Shown here: positions 11,120-18,647 of the stretch, piece by piece
Position numbering within the stretch: the stretch's first letter is position 1
Layout: each line of letters starts with the position of its first letter
Source: Ralstonia sp. RRA
GTDB taxonomy: Bacteria > Pseudomonadota > Gammaproteobacteria > Burkholderiales > Burkholderiaceae
Length of the DNA: 64,000 nt
Reading direction: 5' to 3'
NCBI RefSeq assembly: GCF_037023145.1
Contig: NZ_CP146091.1
Location: 1 to 64,000, forward strand
Notes under the pieces: generated by a model
Databases searched by the model: none
The model's input: the letters and a program-made list of their open reading frames with translations, nothing else
What the model was told of the DNA's origin: nothing
Made by a program: the position numbers and the translations under genes

Positions 11120-12250
11120 TTATTCCAGCGCTCGGCGAATCGAACGGTACGTGGCGTTAGCTAACTCGGCGTCGAGGGCGTTGCCAACCAAGGTGGCGTT
11201 GCTTTGCAGCGCGCCGCCCAGGAATTTGAAGTCATCGGGGAATCCCTGCAGTCGTGCGCCTTCGCGCAGGGTAATGGCGCGATTGGCTGTTGGATGCCAA
11301 TAACGTCCGCTGCCGGCATTGGAGAAATACGTCGTAATTGTCCGCGCTAAGCCGTATCGATGTAATCGAGCGTATGCCGCACCGTAGTAGCTTTTTACCG
11401 TCCTTCTGCGGCCGCCCTCTTCCACATCCCTCATCGCTTCCAGTATGTTTGTACCGTGAGTCCAGGGCACATGGCCTAGCGCAGAGGCTTCGGCGCTCCC
11501 TTCCCTTGGCAATCCAGCGATTGCATCTTCGAATGTTGGGATAGGACTCGTTCTACCGACCCTATGGAGGGTTGGTTGTAACACCAAGGCTACGCGGCGC
11601 GCGCTTGATGTGGTTCCGATTAGATCGTCATCGAGGTCGTCGTAGTCGCGCAGCGACTGGGATACGTAATCGAAATAGCGTCCTCGAGGCAGATGTGTCG
11701 GCTCCGGCAGCGATGGGGCGACATTTAAATCGTTGCGGAGAGCGATCATCACCAGGCGATGTCGCGATTGTGCGCTACCGTACAAGGCAGCATTCAATAC
11801 GCCAGCGGTCCACGAGTACCCTGCGCACTCTAGAATTCCCATTGCCTTTTTGAAGTGCGGGGAGATTCCGGCAAGCGGCACGTTTTCCATGCCGATGGCT
11901 AGCGGCTGGAGTGCCGCGGCCATCTGGGCAAAGTGCACCACGTGATCGTTGCGCGGATCAGTTTGGTCACGCTCCCCGCTTTCACTGAAGCCCTGGCATG
12001 GCGGGCACCCAAGCAGAATATCAATTTGAGCGCCGGCAAGCGTGCGGAGCGAGTCAGGTCGCAGGTTGCCTAAGTCTGCATGCTGGTAGTTGGCACGTTT
12101 GAAGTTGTGCAGGTACGTGAGGCGAGCGTGCTCGTTCCAATCGACCAGGAGGCCTACATTCGCGCGTCGCCAGCGACGAAATGGTGCGGACGCTCGCCCT
12201 GTTCCTGCGTACAACTCAACGACGTTCAACTTCCGCATGCGTGCACTCAT
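11120..12250 (-). CDS. DNA (cytosine-5-)-methyltransferase
   Basis: Transfers a methyl group from SAM to C5 of cytosine in a specific sequence. Motifs in order: SAM-binding ELYAGTG (12-18), catalytic GCPPCQGFS with nucleophile Cys85, GMENVP (motif VI), YGSAQSRHRL (motif VIII), a target-recognition region of about 110 residues, then AITLREGARLQGFPDDF (IX) and LVGNA (X). At 376 residues it is of normal single-specificity length; the recognition sequence cannot be read from the protein. An alternative start is Met5 (12238). It leads the operon to herA, nurA and vsr and is divergent from an HTH regulator. Confidence 0.93.
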   Translation of the reverse strand: MSARMRKLNVVELYAGTGRASAPFRRWRRANVGLLVDWNEHARLTYLHNFKRANYQHADLGNLRPDSLRTLAGAQIDILLGCPPCQGFSESGERDQTDPRNDHVVHFAQMAAALQPLAIGMENVPLAGISPHFKKAMGILECAGYSWTAGVLNAALYGSAQSRHRLVMIALRNDLNVAPSLPEPTHLPRGRYFDYVSQSLRDYDDLDDDLIGTTSSARRVALVLQPTLHRVGRTSPIPTFEDAIAGLPREGSAEASALGHVPWTHGTNILEAMRDVEEGGRRRTVKSYYGAAYARLHRYGLARTITTYFSNAGSGRYWHPTANRAITLREGARLQGFPDDFKFLGGALQSNATLVGNALDAELANATYRSIRRALE

Positions 12251-12255
12251 GACAA

Positions 12256-12289
12256 TTTTTGCATATAATTTTATGCATTATGCGAAAAG
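12256..12289. promoter_or_regulatory. Divergent control region of methyltransferase and HTH gene
   Basis: A consensus TATAAT (12264-12269, plus strand) lies just 10 bases before the ATG at 12280, so the regulator mRNA may be nearly leaderless. TTTTTGCATA (12256-12265) and TATGCGAAAA (12280-12289) form a 9-of-10 inverted repeat, with a further TATGCA at 12272-12277. These TGCATA-type repeats are plausible binding sites for the HTH protein. Confidence 0.5.
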
Positions 12290-12639
12290 AGCGCAATGCC
12301 CGCAAAGAAGAAGTTTTGTCTCTTGATGAGGCAAAGGTCCTGCTATCTCAACTGGGGGATATGAACCTGCGCCAAGAGGACATTCACAGAGCGACCCGGA
12401 TTAGCCAGAGTCAAATTAGTCGCCTTATCGCAGGTGATTTTAAGCGCGTGCAAGGAAATGCGCTTAAATTATGCAAATATGCAAAGGAAGCTCAATCTCT
12501 CCAGAAACCCCCGCAGGCATCAGATATCGAGCGCGAAATCATTGAGTGTGCGCTGGGTCTTTGGGATCGCACAGAGAGTTCCGGGTTTCGCGTGCTTACA
12601 CTCCTACAGGCGCTACGTGCTCTTCTGGCGGGGCGGTAG
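12280..12639 (+). CDS. Small helix-turn-helix regulator of the cassette
   Basis: A 119-residue protein whose residues about 30-70 (LRQEDIHRATRISQSQISRLIAGDF) form an Xre-like helix-turn-helix; the rest is a short helical tail. By position, divergent from a methyltransferase, it resembles control proteins of restriction-modification systems that delay nuclease expression until DNA is methylated, but it is not a typical C protein. The ATG at 12280 is preferred over an upstream TTG (12259). Its composition matches the low-GC island. Confidence 0.7.
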   Translation: MRKERNARKEEVLSLDEAKVLLSQLGDMNLRQEDIHRATRISQSQISRLIAGDFKRVQGNALKLCKYAKEAQSLQKPPQASDIEREIIECALGLWDRTESSGFRVLTLLQALRALLAGR

Positions 12640-12800
12640 GGACGCTGCACTGGATCTCTGCACATCCCAGTTCCTAAAAGTTGATTCGAGAGGGTGGTCG
12701 GAAGGCGGCAACTGCCGTAACGAGGCGTCGCTGGCTCGACGTCAGAAATGGAGGAGCCTCCACAACCCTAGTCGCTATAATTCCCCCGCTGCCGCACCAA
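12640..12800. other. Non-coding stretch after the HTH gene
   Basis: No credible gene or terminator seen. It leads into the structured RNA candidate. Confidence 0.4.
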
Positions 12801-13012
12801 CGGCAGCCGGGTTTGGCGACCCGACATACTCACAACGAGCGTCCGCTTGGCGGATACGCTCGGGCTCACTCGCGCAATGCCTCCCATGGCGGGCCGGGTG
12901 GGGAGACCCTCGGGTCTGCCGGTTGCCGTGAGTACCGGTTCGCCAACCCTGCCGTCGGGCCCGCCACCTCGTTTGGCGACGATTGGCGGGCCTCCAATCC
13001 TACTCACGGAGG
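12801..13012 (+). ncRNA. Structured leader resembling C4-type antisense RNA
   Basis: At least five stems are visible: CGGGT/ACCCG (12808-12823), GAGCGTCCGC with GCGGATACGCTC (12837-12861), AGACCC/GGGTCT (12904-12917), GGTTG/CAACC (12921-12948) and GGCCCGCCA/TGGCGGGCC (12958-12992). Two loops carry the same decamer GTTTGGCGAC (12811-12820, 12971-12980). CCGTGAGTA (12926-12934) is complementary to TACTCACGG (13001-13009), which runs into the CGGAGG ribosome site of the next ORF, and seven bases of it also pair with TACTCAC at 12827-12833. Such switchable short complementarities are known from phage P1/P4 C4 RNAs; the assignment is by resemblance. Confidence 0.5.
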
Positions 13013-13016
13013 CTCT

Positions 13017-13088
13017 ATGCCTATTGCTTCGTATCCCTCCCCACCGTTGTATTGCCCCTGTCCTCGCAATTCAGGAGGCACCCAATGA
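13017..13088 (+). CDS. 23-residue leader ORF
   Basis: A tiny Pro/Ser-rich ORF whose ribosome site CGGAGG (13007-13012) lies within the structured leader and can be masked by it. Its stop overlaps the start of the 91-residue gene as ATGA, so translation of that gene should depend on this one. No function is recognised for the peptide itself; it may exist only for coupling. Confidence 0.45.
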   Translation: MPIASYPSPPLYCPCPRNSGGTQ

Positions 13089-13360
13089 CCCCCACCCAAC
13101 GCCGAACCTACCTAACCGGCGCCCTGGCCGCGCGCGACTACCTCCGCCGCACGCAAGCCGATCTGCGCATCCATCGTGAACTCCGCCCCGACACCCTGCG
13201 CTTGGCGCTGGCCCACACCAGCATCCACGCGCCGGAATATCGGGCGGGCTTTCTGGATGGCATCGGCGCCTTCGTGTCGATGGTGTTGGAGGGCTGTCAG
13301 ATCAACCCTGAAACGTGGGAAGTGCTTACCGCCCTAGAGCGGGCTGGCGAAAGCCAATAA
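13085..13360 (+). CDS. Hypothetical protein, 91 residues
   Basis: A small, Arg-rich, mostly helical-looking protein with no domain I recognise; the middle contains EYRAGFLDGIGAFVSMVL. The ATG is coupled (ATGA) to a 23-codon leader ORF under a C4-like RNA, an arrangement typical of phage- or satellite-derived genes. A 58-base segment of this gene recurs, about 91% identical, at 13909-13966. Together these suggest a mobile-element origin. Confidence 0.6.
   Translation: MTPTQRRTYLTGALAARDYLRRTQADLRIHRELRPDTLRLALAHTSIHAPEYRAGFLDGIGAFVSMVLEGCQINPETWEVLTALERAGESQ
13232..13289 (+). repeat. Duplicated segment, copy A
   Basis: A 58-base segment inside the 91-residue gene that matches 13909-13966 with five mismatches. 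Confidence 0.8.
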
Positions 13361-13403
13361 CAACAGCAACACGGTCCCCCGAGACGGGCGGGGTGCCCAT
13401 CCA

Positions 13404-13772
13404 TCAAGCGTGCGCTGCGATGCTCACCTTCGCATACGACTCGCGCGCAATCTCAAGCACTTGCACAGAAAGCTGAAGGTGCACGCCCGCCGGCGCGCTG
13501 CACTGCGCTTGCAAGACCGCCAACACACTTGCCGACAGTTCGCGCTGGGTCTCGAGCGGTCGCCCGCTCAAGATCGCGAGGTCTGCGTGTACGAATGCGC
13601 GCGGCTCGCTGGAGGTGCCCACGGCAAACGTGTCGCACCGGTGGCTTCGGCTTTTGATGTCCGCCTCTACAAAATGCCCGGTGGCGGCAAGGGCCGTATT
13701 GATGGCCAGCAGGGTCGCTTGGGCGTCAAAGGCGTGGAGGTTTGCGGAGTATTCCAGTGTCAGATGGGGCAT
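13404..13772 (-). CDS. 5-carboxymethyl-2-hydroxymuconate delta-isomerase family protein
   Basis: A 122-residue tautomerase-superfamily protein. After Met1 it has Pro-1 (MPHLTLEYSANL), the general base of this family, and the characteristic RSRSHRCDTFAVG-like middle segment (about residues 40-54). In homoprotocatechuate degradation CHMI isomerises 5-carboxymethyl-2-hydroxymuconate, but no other pathway genes are nearby, so the true substrate is uncertain. The start at 13772 is fixed by the required Pro-1. The gene sits between the two copies of the duplicated segment. Confidence 0.8.
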   Translation of the reverse strand: MPHLTLEYSANLHAFDAQATLLAINTALAATGHFVEADIKSRSHRCDTFAVGTSSEPRAFVHADLAILSGRPLETQRELSASVLAVLQAQCSAPAGVHLQLSVQVLEIARESYAKVSIAAHA

Positions 13773-13908
13773 GGCGTGGCCGTGCTGCACGGCGGTTGTT
13801 GGGTGAGTGCGGTCAGATTGTGCTGCAAGCCGTGGGCCCCAGGGCCAACGCCAATTGCCACGGTGGGGGATTCAGAAAACGGCCATCTCGCCCACCGCTT
13901 TGCGCCCA

Positions 13909-13966
13909 CCGGCATATCGCGCGGGCTTTCTGGATGGCATCGGCGCCTTCGTGCCAATGGTGCTGG
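13909..13966 (+). repeat. Duplicated segment, copy B (gene remnant)
   Basis: About 91% identical to 13232-13289. It still encodes YRAGFLDGIGAFVPMVL, but the rest of the 91-residue gene and its leader are missing, so it is a truncated remnant in the otherwise non-coding 13773-14057. Confidence 0.75.
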
Positions 13967-14057
13967 TCGCCCTTGCACCTCACCTTGCAGGCCCTTTTAC
14001 TGCTAGGGCATGGGCAGACCCACGTGCACCGTTGTGCCCTCAAAACAGGAGGCCGGC

Positions 14058-15257
14058 ATGGCCAGGCAAAAACTCTCCAAAAAAGCCGTCAAGCCCAAAG
14101 ACCGCGGCTCCGTTCTGATGCGCCTGCGGCAGGCGAAGATGGCCAAGTCCGTGCACGCCTACGTGCGCGGCAGTACCGAGAAGTTCTATGAATGGCTGGC
14201 CACCGTGCAGCCGCACCTGCTGCCCGACGGGCCCGATATCTGGATCTGCGGCGACTGCCATGTCGGCAACCTCGGCCCCATTGGCGACATGCGGGGCAGC
14301 ACGAGCATCCAGATCCGCGATTTTGACCAGACGGTCATCGGCAACCCGGCGCACGACCTCATCCGGCTGGGCGTTTCGTTGGCCACGGCGGCGCGTGGTT
14401 CAGACCTGCCCGGCATCGTCACCGCGCGCATGGTCGAAGGCCTGATGACGGGCTACCTCGACGGCATCAACCCGGACGGCGCAATCGCGCTGCCCGAGCG
14501 GCCCCCCCCTGTGCACACCGCCATGAAGGCCGCCACGGCCCGCACGTGGAAGCAACTCGCCCGTGATCGGCTGGACGACGCATCCCCGACCATCCCGCTG
14601 GGCAAGCGCTTCTGGCCGCTGGCGCGCGAAGAGCTGCGCGAGCTGAAGCAACTGACGCAGCAGCCCGGGCTGCTGGAGCTGGTCGGCCATCTCTACGGCA
14701 GTCATCGGGACGACGCGGAAATTGTTGACGCGGCCTATTGGGTCAAAGGCTGCAGTTCGCTCGGCAGGCGGCGCTACGCCGTGTTGCTGTCGGCAAGGGG
14801 GTGTGCCGAACGTCCCTACCGTCTGCTCGATTTCAAAGAGGCCGTGGCGCCCGCCGCACCGCGCGCACCGGGGGCAGTCATGCCACGGCACAACGGCGAG
14901 CGCGTGGTCACTGGCGCGCGCCACGTCTGCCCCGAATTGGGCAACCGCATGGCGCAGGTTCGCATGCTTGGCACGAGCTTCTTCGTGCGTGAGCTGTTGC
15001 CGCAAGACCTCAAGCTCGATGTCGAAACGCTGGACACCCGAGACGCCGTATCGCTGGCCACCAACCTTGGCCACGTGGTGGGCCTGGCCCATGGGCAGCA
15101 GATGCCGAGCGATGTGGCACAGGCGTGGCGCCGCGATCTGAAAGCCCGGCACGGCAAATCCATCAACGCGCCGTTCTGGCTCTGGACGTCCATTGTCGAT
15201 TTGATTGGCCTGCACGAACGGCAATATCTGGAGCACTGCCGCGCGTGGGCGCGGTAG
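14058..15257 (+). CDS. DUF2252 family protein
   Basis: A 399-residue protein of the DUF2252 family, distantly related to aminoglycoside-phosphotransferase/kinase-like folds. It shows the family motif WICGDCHVGNLGP (about residues 72-84), followed by IRDFDQTVIGNPAHDLIRL, both similar to kinase catalytic and metal-binding loops. The ATG at 14058 is preceded by GGAGG at a good distance; the frame also opens at 14010. It is a single transcription unit and its physiological role is unknown. Confidence 0.82.
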   Translation: MARQKLSKKAVKPKDRGSVLMRLRQAKMAKSVHAYVRGSTEKFYEWLATVQPHLLPDGPDIWICGDCHVGNLGPIGDMRGSTSIQIRDFDQTVIGNPAHDLIRLGVSLATAARGSDLPGIVTARMVEGLMTGYLDGINPDGAIALPERPPPVHTAMKAATARTWKQLARDRLDDASPTIPLGKRFWPLAREELRELKQLTQQPGLLELVGHLYGSHRDDAEIVDAAYWVKGCSSLGRRRYAVLLSARGCAERPYRLLDFKEAVAPAAPRAPGAVMPRHNGERVVTGARHVCPELGNRMAQVRMLGTSFFVRELLPQDLKLDVETLDTRDAVSLATNLGHVVGLAHGQQMPSDVAQAWRRDLKARHGKSINAPFWLWTSIVDLIGLHERQYLEHCRAWAR

Positions 15258-15586
15258 GCGCTATGTGCCTAAGTTGTCTATCGTGCCTGGTGTGGTCCCG
15301 CTTCTGGTGACGGCACCAGCGCCGCGCTGCTGCACTGCCATTGCAATGCGAGGTGGGGGCTTGGGTCCCCAAAAACGGGGGGTGTTCCAAACCGGTGCGG
15401 CCACGCACCAACTCCAAGCCACGGCTGCCCCAAGCCGTGGCGCATGCCTCGCGCAAGGGCACGGCCCAGGCAATCAACCCGCCGCAGTACCGCACAAAAC
15501 GCCGCGCATTGCTGCATGGCACAAAACTCGCATAAGCCGTGGGCGACCGGTCAGACCACGACCGGGTCTTTCTCCCATTTCGGCCC
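15258..15586. other. Non-coding stretch upstream of the GntR gene
   Basis: No gene supported. Contains a small CCCC-AAAAAC-GGGG hairpin (15367-15380) without a clear T-run. It should hold the promoter of the GntR-transporter operon, but no strong -35/-10 pair is obvious. Confidence 0.4.
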
Positions 15587-16363
15587 ATGCACAGCATTCC
15601 CTCTTCCGTTGCGCAAGCACTCCAGCAAGGCATCCTGAGCGGCGCTTACCCCAGCGGCAGCCGTCTGCCGCCGCAGCGTGAGCTGGCAGAAAGCCTGGGC
15701 GTGAGCCGCGCGTCGTTGCGCGAGGCGCTCACGGTGCTGGAGACATTGGGGCTGGTCGACATCCTGCCCAGCCGGGGCGTGGTGGTGCGCGGCCCGCAGG
15801 TGGGCGCCGAGCGGGCAAGTGCCGATCGCCTGCATCGCCCGTTTGCCACGCCGGCGCTGGGCACGCTGTCGCCGCGTCAGTTGATTGAGCTGCGCCTGGT
15901 GCTGGAGCCCGGCTGGACGGCGCTGGCCGCCGCGCGCATGCAGGCCGCCGGCCTGCGCCACCTGCAATGGCTGCAGCAGCAGTTGGCCCATGCGCTGGCG
16001 CGCAATGACCTGCTGAGCGCGGCCGAGGCGGATTTGCACTTCCACATGCTGCTGGCGCAGTTGTCGGGCAACCCGGGCCTGATGGCGATGGCGGGCCAGT
16101 TGGAACACGCCATCGGCCACAGCCTGCGCCTGCCCTTTGCCCGCAACGGCGCAGACGACCACCCCGCGCACGAGCACAACGCCATCGTGCAGGCCATTGC
16201 CGCGGGCGATGCCGCCGCCAGCGCAGAGGCCATGCGCGCCCATCTGCTGTCAGCCGCACGCCGCAGCGGTATTGATCTGGCCGCGTCTGATCGCGCGGTG
16301 ATCGATCCCGTTTCCTTTCGCCTTGTTTCGCCTGTCTCGATTTCTGAAGGAGTTCTTGAATGA
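15587..16363 (+). CDS. GntR/FadR-family transcriptional regulator
   Basis: A 258-residue regulator: N-terminal winged helix with GSRLPPQRELAESLGVSRASLREAL (about residues 24-48, shown here as the GntR signature), then an all-helical FCD ligand domain with the metal-site-like segment EADLHFHMLLAQLSGNP. Such proteins usually repress adjacent metabolic genes until a carboxylate or amino-acid effector binds. The stop overlaps the start of the binding-protein gene (ATGA), so regulator and transporter are one operon and probably autoregulated. The ATG at 15587 is chosen over an upstream GTG (15539). Confidence 0.85.
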   Translation: MHSIPSSVAQALQQGILSGAYPSGSRLPPQRELAESLGVSRASLREALTVLETLGLVDILPSRGVVVRGPQVGAERASADRLHRPFATPALGTLSPRQLIELRLVLEPGWTALAAARMQAAGLRHLQWLQQQLAHALARNDLLSAAEADLHFHMLLAQLSGNPGLMAMAGQLEHAIGHSLRLPFARNGADDHPAHEHNAIVQAIAAGDAAASAEAMRAHLLSAARRSGIDLAASDRAVIDPVSFRLVSPVSISEGVLE

Positions 16364-17187
16364 CCCGCATCGCCGCTTTCTCCCGCTTGCACCACACCTC
16401 GCGCCGCACCTTCCTCCACGCCGTCATGGCGGCCAGCGCCGTGGTCGCGTTGCTGCCGGGCCGCCCGGCGCATGCCGATGTGCTGGCCAACATCCAGAAG
16501 GCGGGCGTGATCCGCGTGGCGATCCCGAATGACTTTCCGCCGTTCGGCTCGCTGGGGCCGGACCTCAAGCTGCAGGGCTATGACATCGACATGGCCAACC
16601 TCGTCGCCAAGGAGCTGGGCGTCAAGGCCGAGCTGGTGCCCGTCACCAGCACCAACCGCATTCCGTTCCTGACCACGGGCAAGGTGGACATCGTCATCTC
16701 CAGCCTCGGCAAGAACGCCGAGCGCGCCAAGGTGATCGACTTCACGCAGGCGTATGCGCCGTTCCCCAAGAGCGTGTACGGCCCGAAGGATGCGTCGATC
16801 AAGAAGCCGGCGGACCTGGCCGGCAAGACCATCGGCGTGACGCGCGGCTCGACGGAAGACCTGGCCCTCTCGGCCGTGGCGCCGGCCTCGGCCACCATCA
16901 AGCGCTATGAAGACAACAACGCCACCGCGCAGAGCTACCTGATCGGCCAGGTGCAGTTGGTGACGGTGGGCAACATCGTGGCCAACGCGGTGAACGAGCG
17001 CACGAAGCTGCGCCAGCTCGACCTGAAGTTCCCCGTGGAAGACACGCCCTGCTATGTGGGCGTGGCCAAGGGTGAGCCCGCGCTGCTCGACAAGGTGAAC
17101 GCCGCCATCACCAAGCTGAAGACAGACGGGCGCCTGAACGATCTGTCGCAGCGCTGGATCAAGATGCCGCTGCCCGCCCAACTGTAA
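16360..17187 (+). CDS. ABC transporter periplasmic amino-acid-binding protein
   Basis: A 275-residue family-3 solute-binding protein. A twin-arginine-like/Sec signal (SRRTFLHAVMAASAVVALLPG) ends near AHA-DV at about residue 39. The mature part follows the polar amino-acid receptor pattern: VIRVAIPNDFPPFGS, GYDIDMANLVAKELG, and the TTGKVDIVISSLG hinge region. It captures substrate for the two permeases and ATPase encoded immediately downstream. The exact amino acid cannot be told from sequence alone. Confidence 0.9.
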   Translation: MTRIAAFSRLHHTSRRTFLHAVMAASAVVALLPGRPAHADVLANIQKAGVIRVAIPNDFPPFGSLGPDLKLQGYDIDMANLVAKELGVKAELVPVTSTNRIPFLTTGKVDIVISSLGKNAERAKVIDFTQAYAPFPKSVYGPKDASIKKPADLAGKTIGVTRGSTEDLALSAVAPASATIKRYEDNNATAQSYLIGQVQLVTVGNIVANAVNERTKLRQLDLKFPVEDTPCYVGVAKGEPALLDKVNAAITKLKTDGRLNDLSQRWIKMPLPAQL

Positions 17188-17271
17188 AACCGTAAGCATG
17201 TCAGCACGCCAGGCGTGCACGGGCCCGCAGGCTGCGGAGCCCGGGCATGGCTTGGCGCGTGGAGTTTCGTT

Positions 17272-17997
17272 ATGGCTTATCAATTCGACTTTGGCGCGGT
17301 GTTCGATTACAGCGGCCAGCTGGCGCAGGGTGTGGGCTTTACGCTCGCGCTCACGGCGGCGGGCGCGGTGGCGGGCGGTGCCATCGGCATTGCCGGCGGC
17401 GTGTGCCGCGCTTGGCGCATCCGGCCCTTCAACGCGCTGTTCAAGGTGTATGTGGAGGCCATCCGCAATACGCCGTTCCTCGTCCAGCTCATGTTCGTGT
17501 TCTTCGGCTTGCCTTCGCTGGGCGTGCAGATCAACGAGTGGCAGGCGTCCGTACTGACGGTGGTGGTCAACCTGGGCGCGTACATCACCGAGATCGTGCG
17601 CGCGGGCATTCAAGAAACACCGCGCGGCCAGTTGGAAGCGGCCAATGCGCTGGCGATGAGCCGCTGGGCGATCTTCCGGCACGTGGTGCTGCGGCCCGCG
17701 CTGCAGAAGGTGTGGCCCGCGCTGAGCAGCCAGATCGTGATCGTCATGCTGGGCACGTCGGTGGTCTCGCAGATTGCCGCGCAGGATCTGACCTTTGCCG
17801 CCAACTTCATCCAGTCGCGCAACTTCCGCGCGTTTGAAACCTACCTGATCGTCACCGCGCTGTACTTTGCGCTGGCGTTGCTGCTGCGTCAGTTGCTGGC
17901 GTGGGTGGGGCAGCGCTTTGTCGTGGTGCGCCGGGTGCCGGTCGGGCCGGTGGCTGCGCGCACCGTCACCACCACCCCTGCGGAGACCGCAGCATGA
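17272..17997 (+). CDS. Polar amino-acid ABC transporter permease, first subunit
   Basis: A 241-residue HisM/GlnP-type inner-membrane permease with about five hydrophobic segments and the EAA loop near EAANALAMSRWAIFRHVVLP-like sequence (EAANALAMSRW seen). The NTPFLVQLMFVFFGLP segment is typical of this family. The ATG at 17272 has GGAG upstream. Its stop overlaps the second permease start (ATGA), indicating that the two form a heterodimeric channel. Confidence 0.88.
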   Translation: MAYQFDFGAVFDYSGQLAQGVGFTLALTAAGAVAGGAIGIAGGVCRAWRIRPFNALFKVYVEAIRNTPFLVQLMFVFFGLPSLGVQINEWQASVLTVVVNLGAYITEIVRAGIQETPRGQLEAANALAMSRWAIFRHVVLRPALQKVWPALSSQIVIVMLGTSVVSQIAAQDLTFAANFIQSRNFRAFETYLIVTALYFALALLLRQLLAWVGQRFVVVRRVPVGPVAARTVTTTPAETAA

Positions 17998-18647
17998 TCG
18001 CCGATATCCCTCTGTTGCCGATTCTCCTCAAGCTGGGGGAAGGGCTGCTCGCCACGCTCATGCTGTCGCTCATGGCCTTTGTGCTGGGCGGCACGGCGGG
18101 CCTGGTGGTGCTGTTTGCCCGCGTGGGGCGCAACGCCACGCTGCAGCGCGTGAGCAAGGTCTACATCCAGGTCTTTCAGAACACGCCGCTGCTCATGCAG
18201 ATGTTCCTGGTGTTCTTCGGGGCGTCCATGGCGGGGTTTGAGATGTCGCCGTGGACAGCCGCCGCCATCGGCCTGACGCTGTACACCAGCGCCTACCTGG
18301 CCGAGGTGTGGCGCGGCTGTGTGGAAGCCATTCCGCGCGGGCAGTGGGAAGCGTCTTCCAGCCTGGCGATGGGCTATTTCCAGCAGATGCGGCATGTGGT
18401 GCTGCCGCAGGCCGTGCGGCTGTCGATTGCGCCCACGGTTGGGTTCTCCGTGCAGATCGTCAAGGGCACGGCGGTGGCGTCCATCATCGGGTTTGAAGAT
18501 CTGTCCAAGCTGGGCTCGGTGCTGGCCAATGCCACGTTCCAGCCGTTCCTCATCTATGGGCTGGTGGCGCTGGCGTATTTCGCGCTGTGCTGGCCGCTGT
18601 CGCTCTGTGCCTCTCATCTGGAAAAGAAGCTCTATGCCGCTCGTTGA
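17994..18647 (+). CDS. Polar amino-acid ABC transporter permease, second subunit
   Basis: A 217-residue partner permease of the same HisM/GlnP family. It carries QNTPLLMQMFLVFFG and the EAA-type loop EASSSLAMGYFQQMRHVVLPQ that contacts the ATPase. The start is coupled by ATGA to the preceding permease, and the end overlaps the ATPase gene by 14 bases. Confidence 0.88.
   Translation: MIADIPLLPILLKLGEGLLATLMLSLMAFVLGGTAGLVVLFARVGRNATLQRVSKVYIQVFQNTPLLMQMFLVFFGASMAGFEMSPWTAAAIGLTLYTSAYLAEVWRGCVEAIPRGQWEASSSLAMGYFQQMRHVVLPQAVRLSIAPTVGFSVQIVKGTAVASIIGFEDLSKLGSVLANATFQPFLIYGLVALAYFALCWPLSLCASHLEKKLYAAR

Larger units (their letters stand above)
6873..12639. other. Accessory island: Dcm-HerA-NurA-Vsr cassette with HTH regulator
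   Basis: Five genes form a compact module: a divergent HTH regulator on the plus strand, then on the minus strand a cytosine-C5 methyltransferase, a HerA-type ATPase, a NurA-like nuclease and Vsr. Base composition is visibly more AT-rich and codon use less G/C-ended than in the core genes on both sides, pointing to horizontal transfer. A methyltransferase with a dedicated mismatch-repair nuclease is the signature of restriction-type systems. Here the ATPase-nuclease pair takes the place of a recognisable restriction endonuclease. Confidence 0.7.

Noticed and set aside
12768..13007. 79-codon minus-strand frame in the same region
   Set aside because: A shadow of the structured RNA; no start signals.
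12681..13088. 135-codon frame through the C4-like region as a real protein
   Set aside because: Stems with alternating complementary segments explain the sequence better; the frame has no ribosome site and its composition follows the hairpins. Only the last 23 codons have a proper ribosome site.
13807..14118. Second intact copy of the 91-residue gene
   Set aside because: Only 58 bases match; start, end and leader are missing, so it is a remnant.
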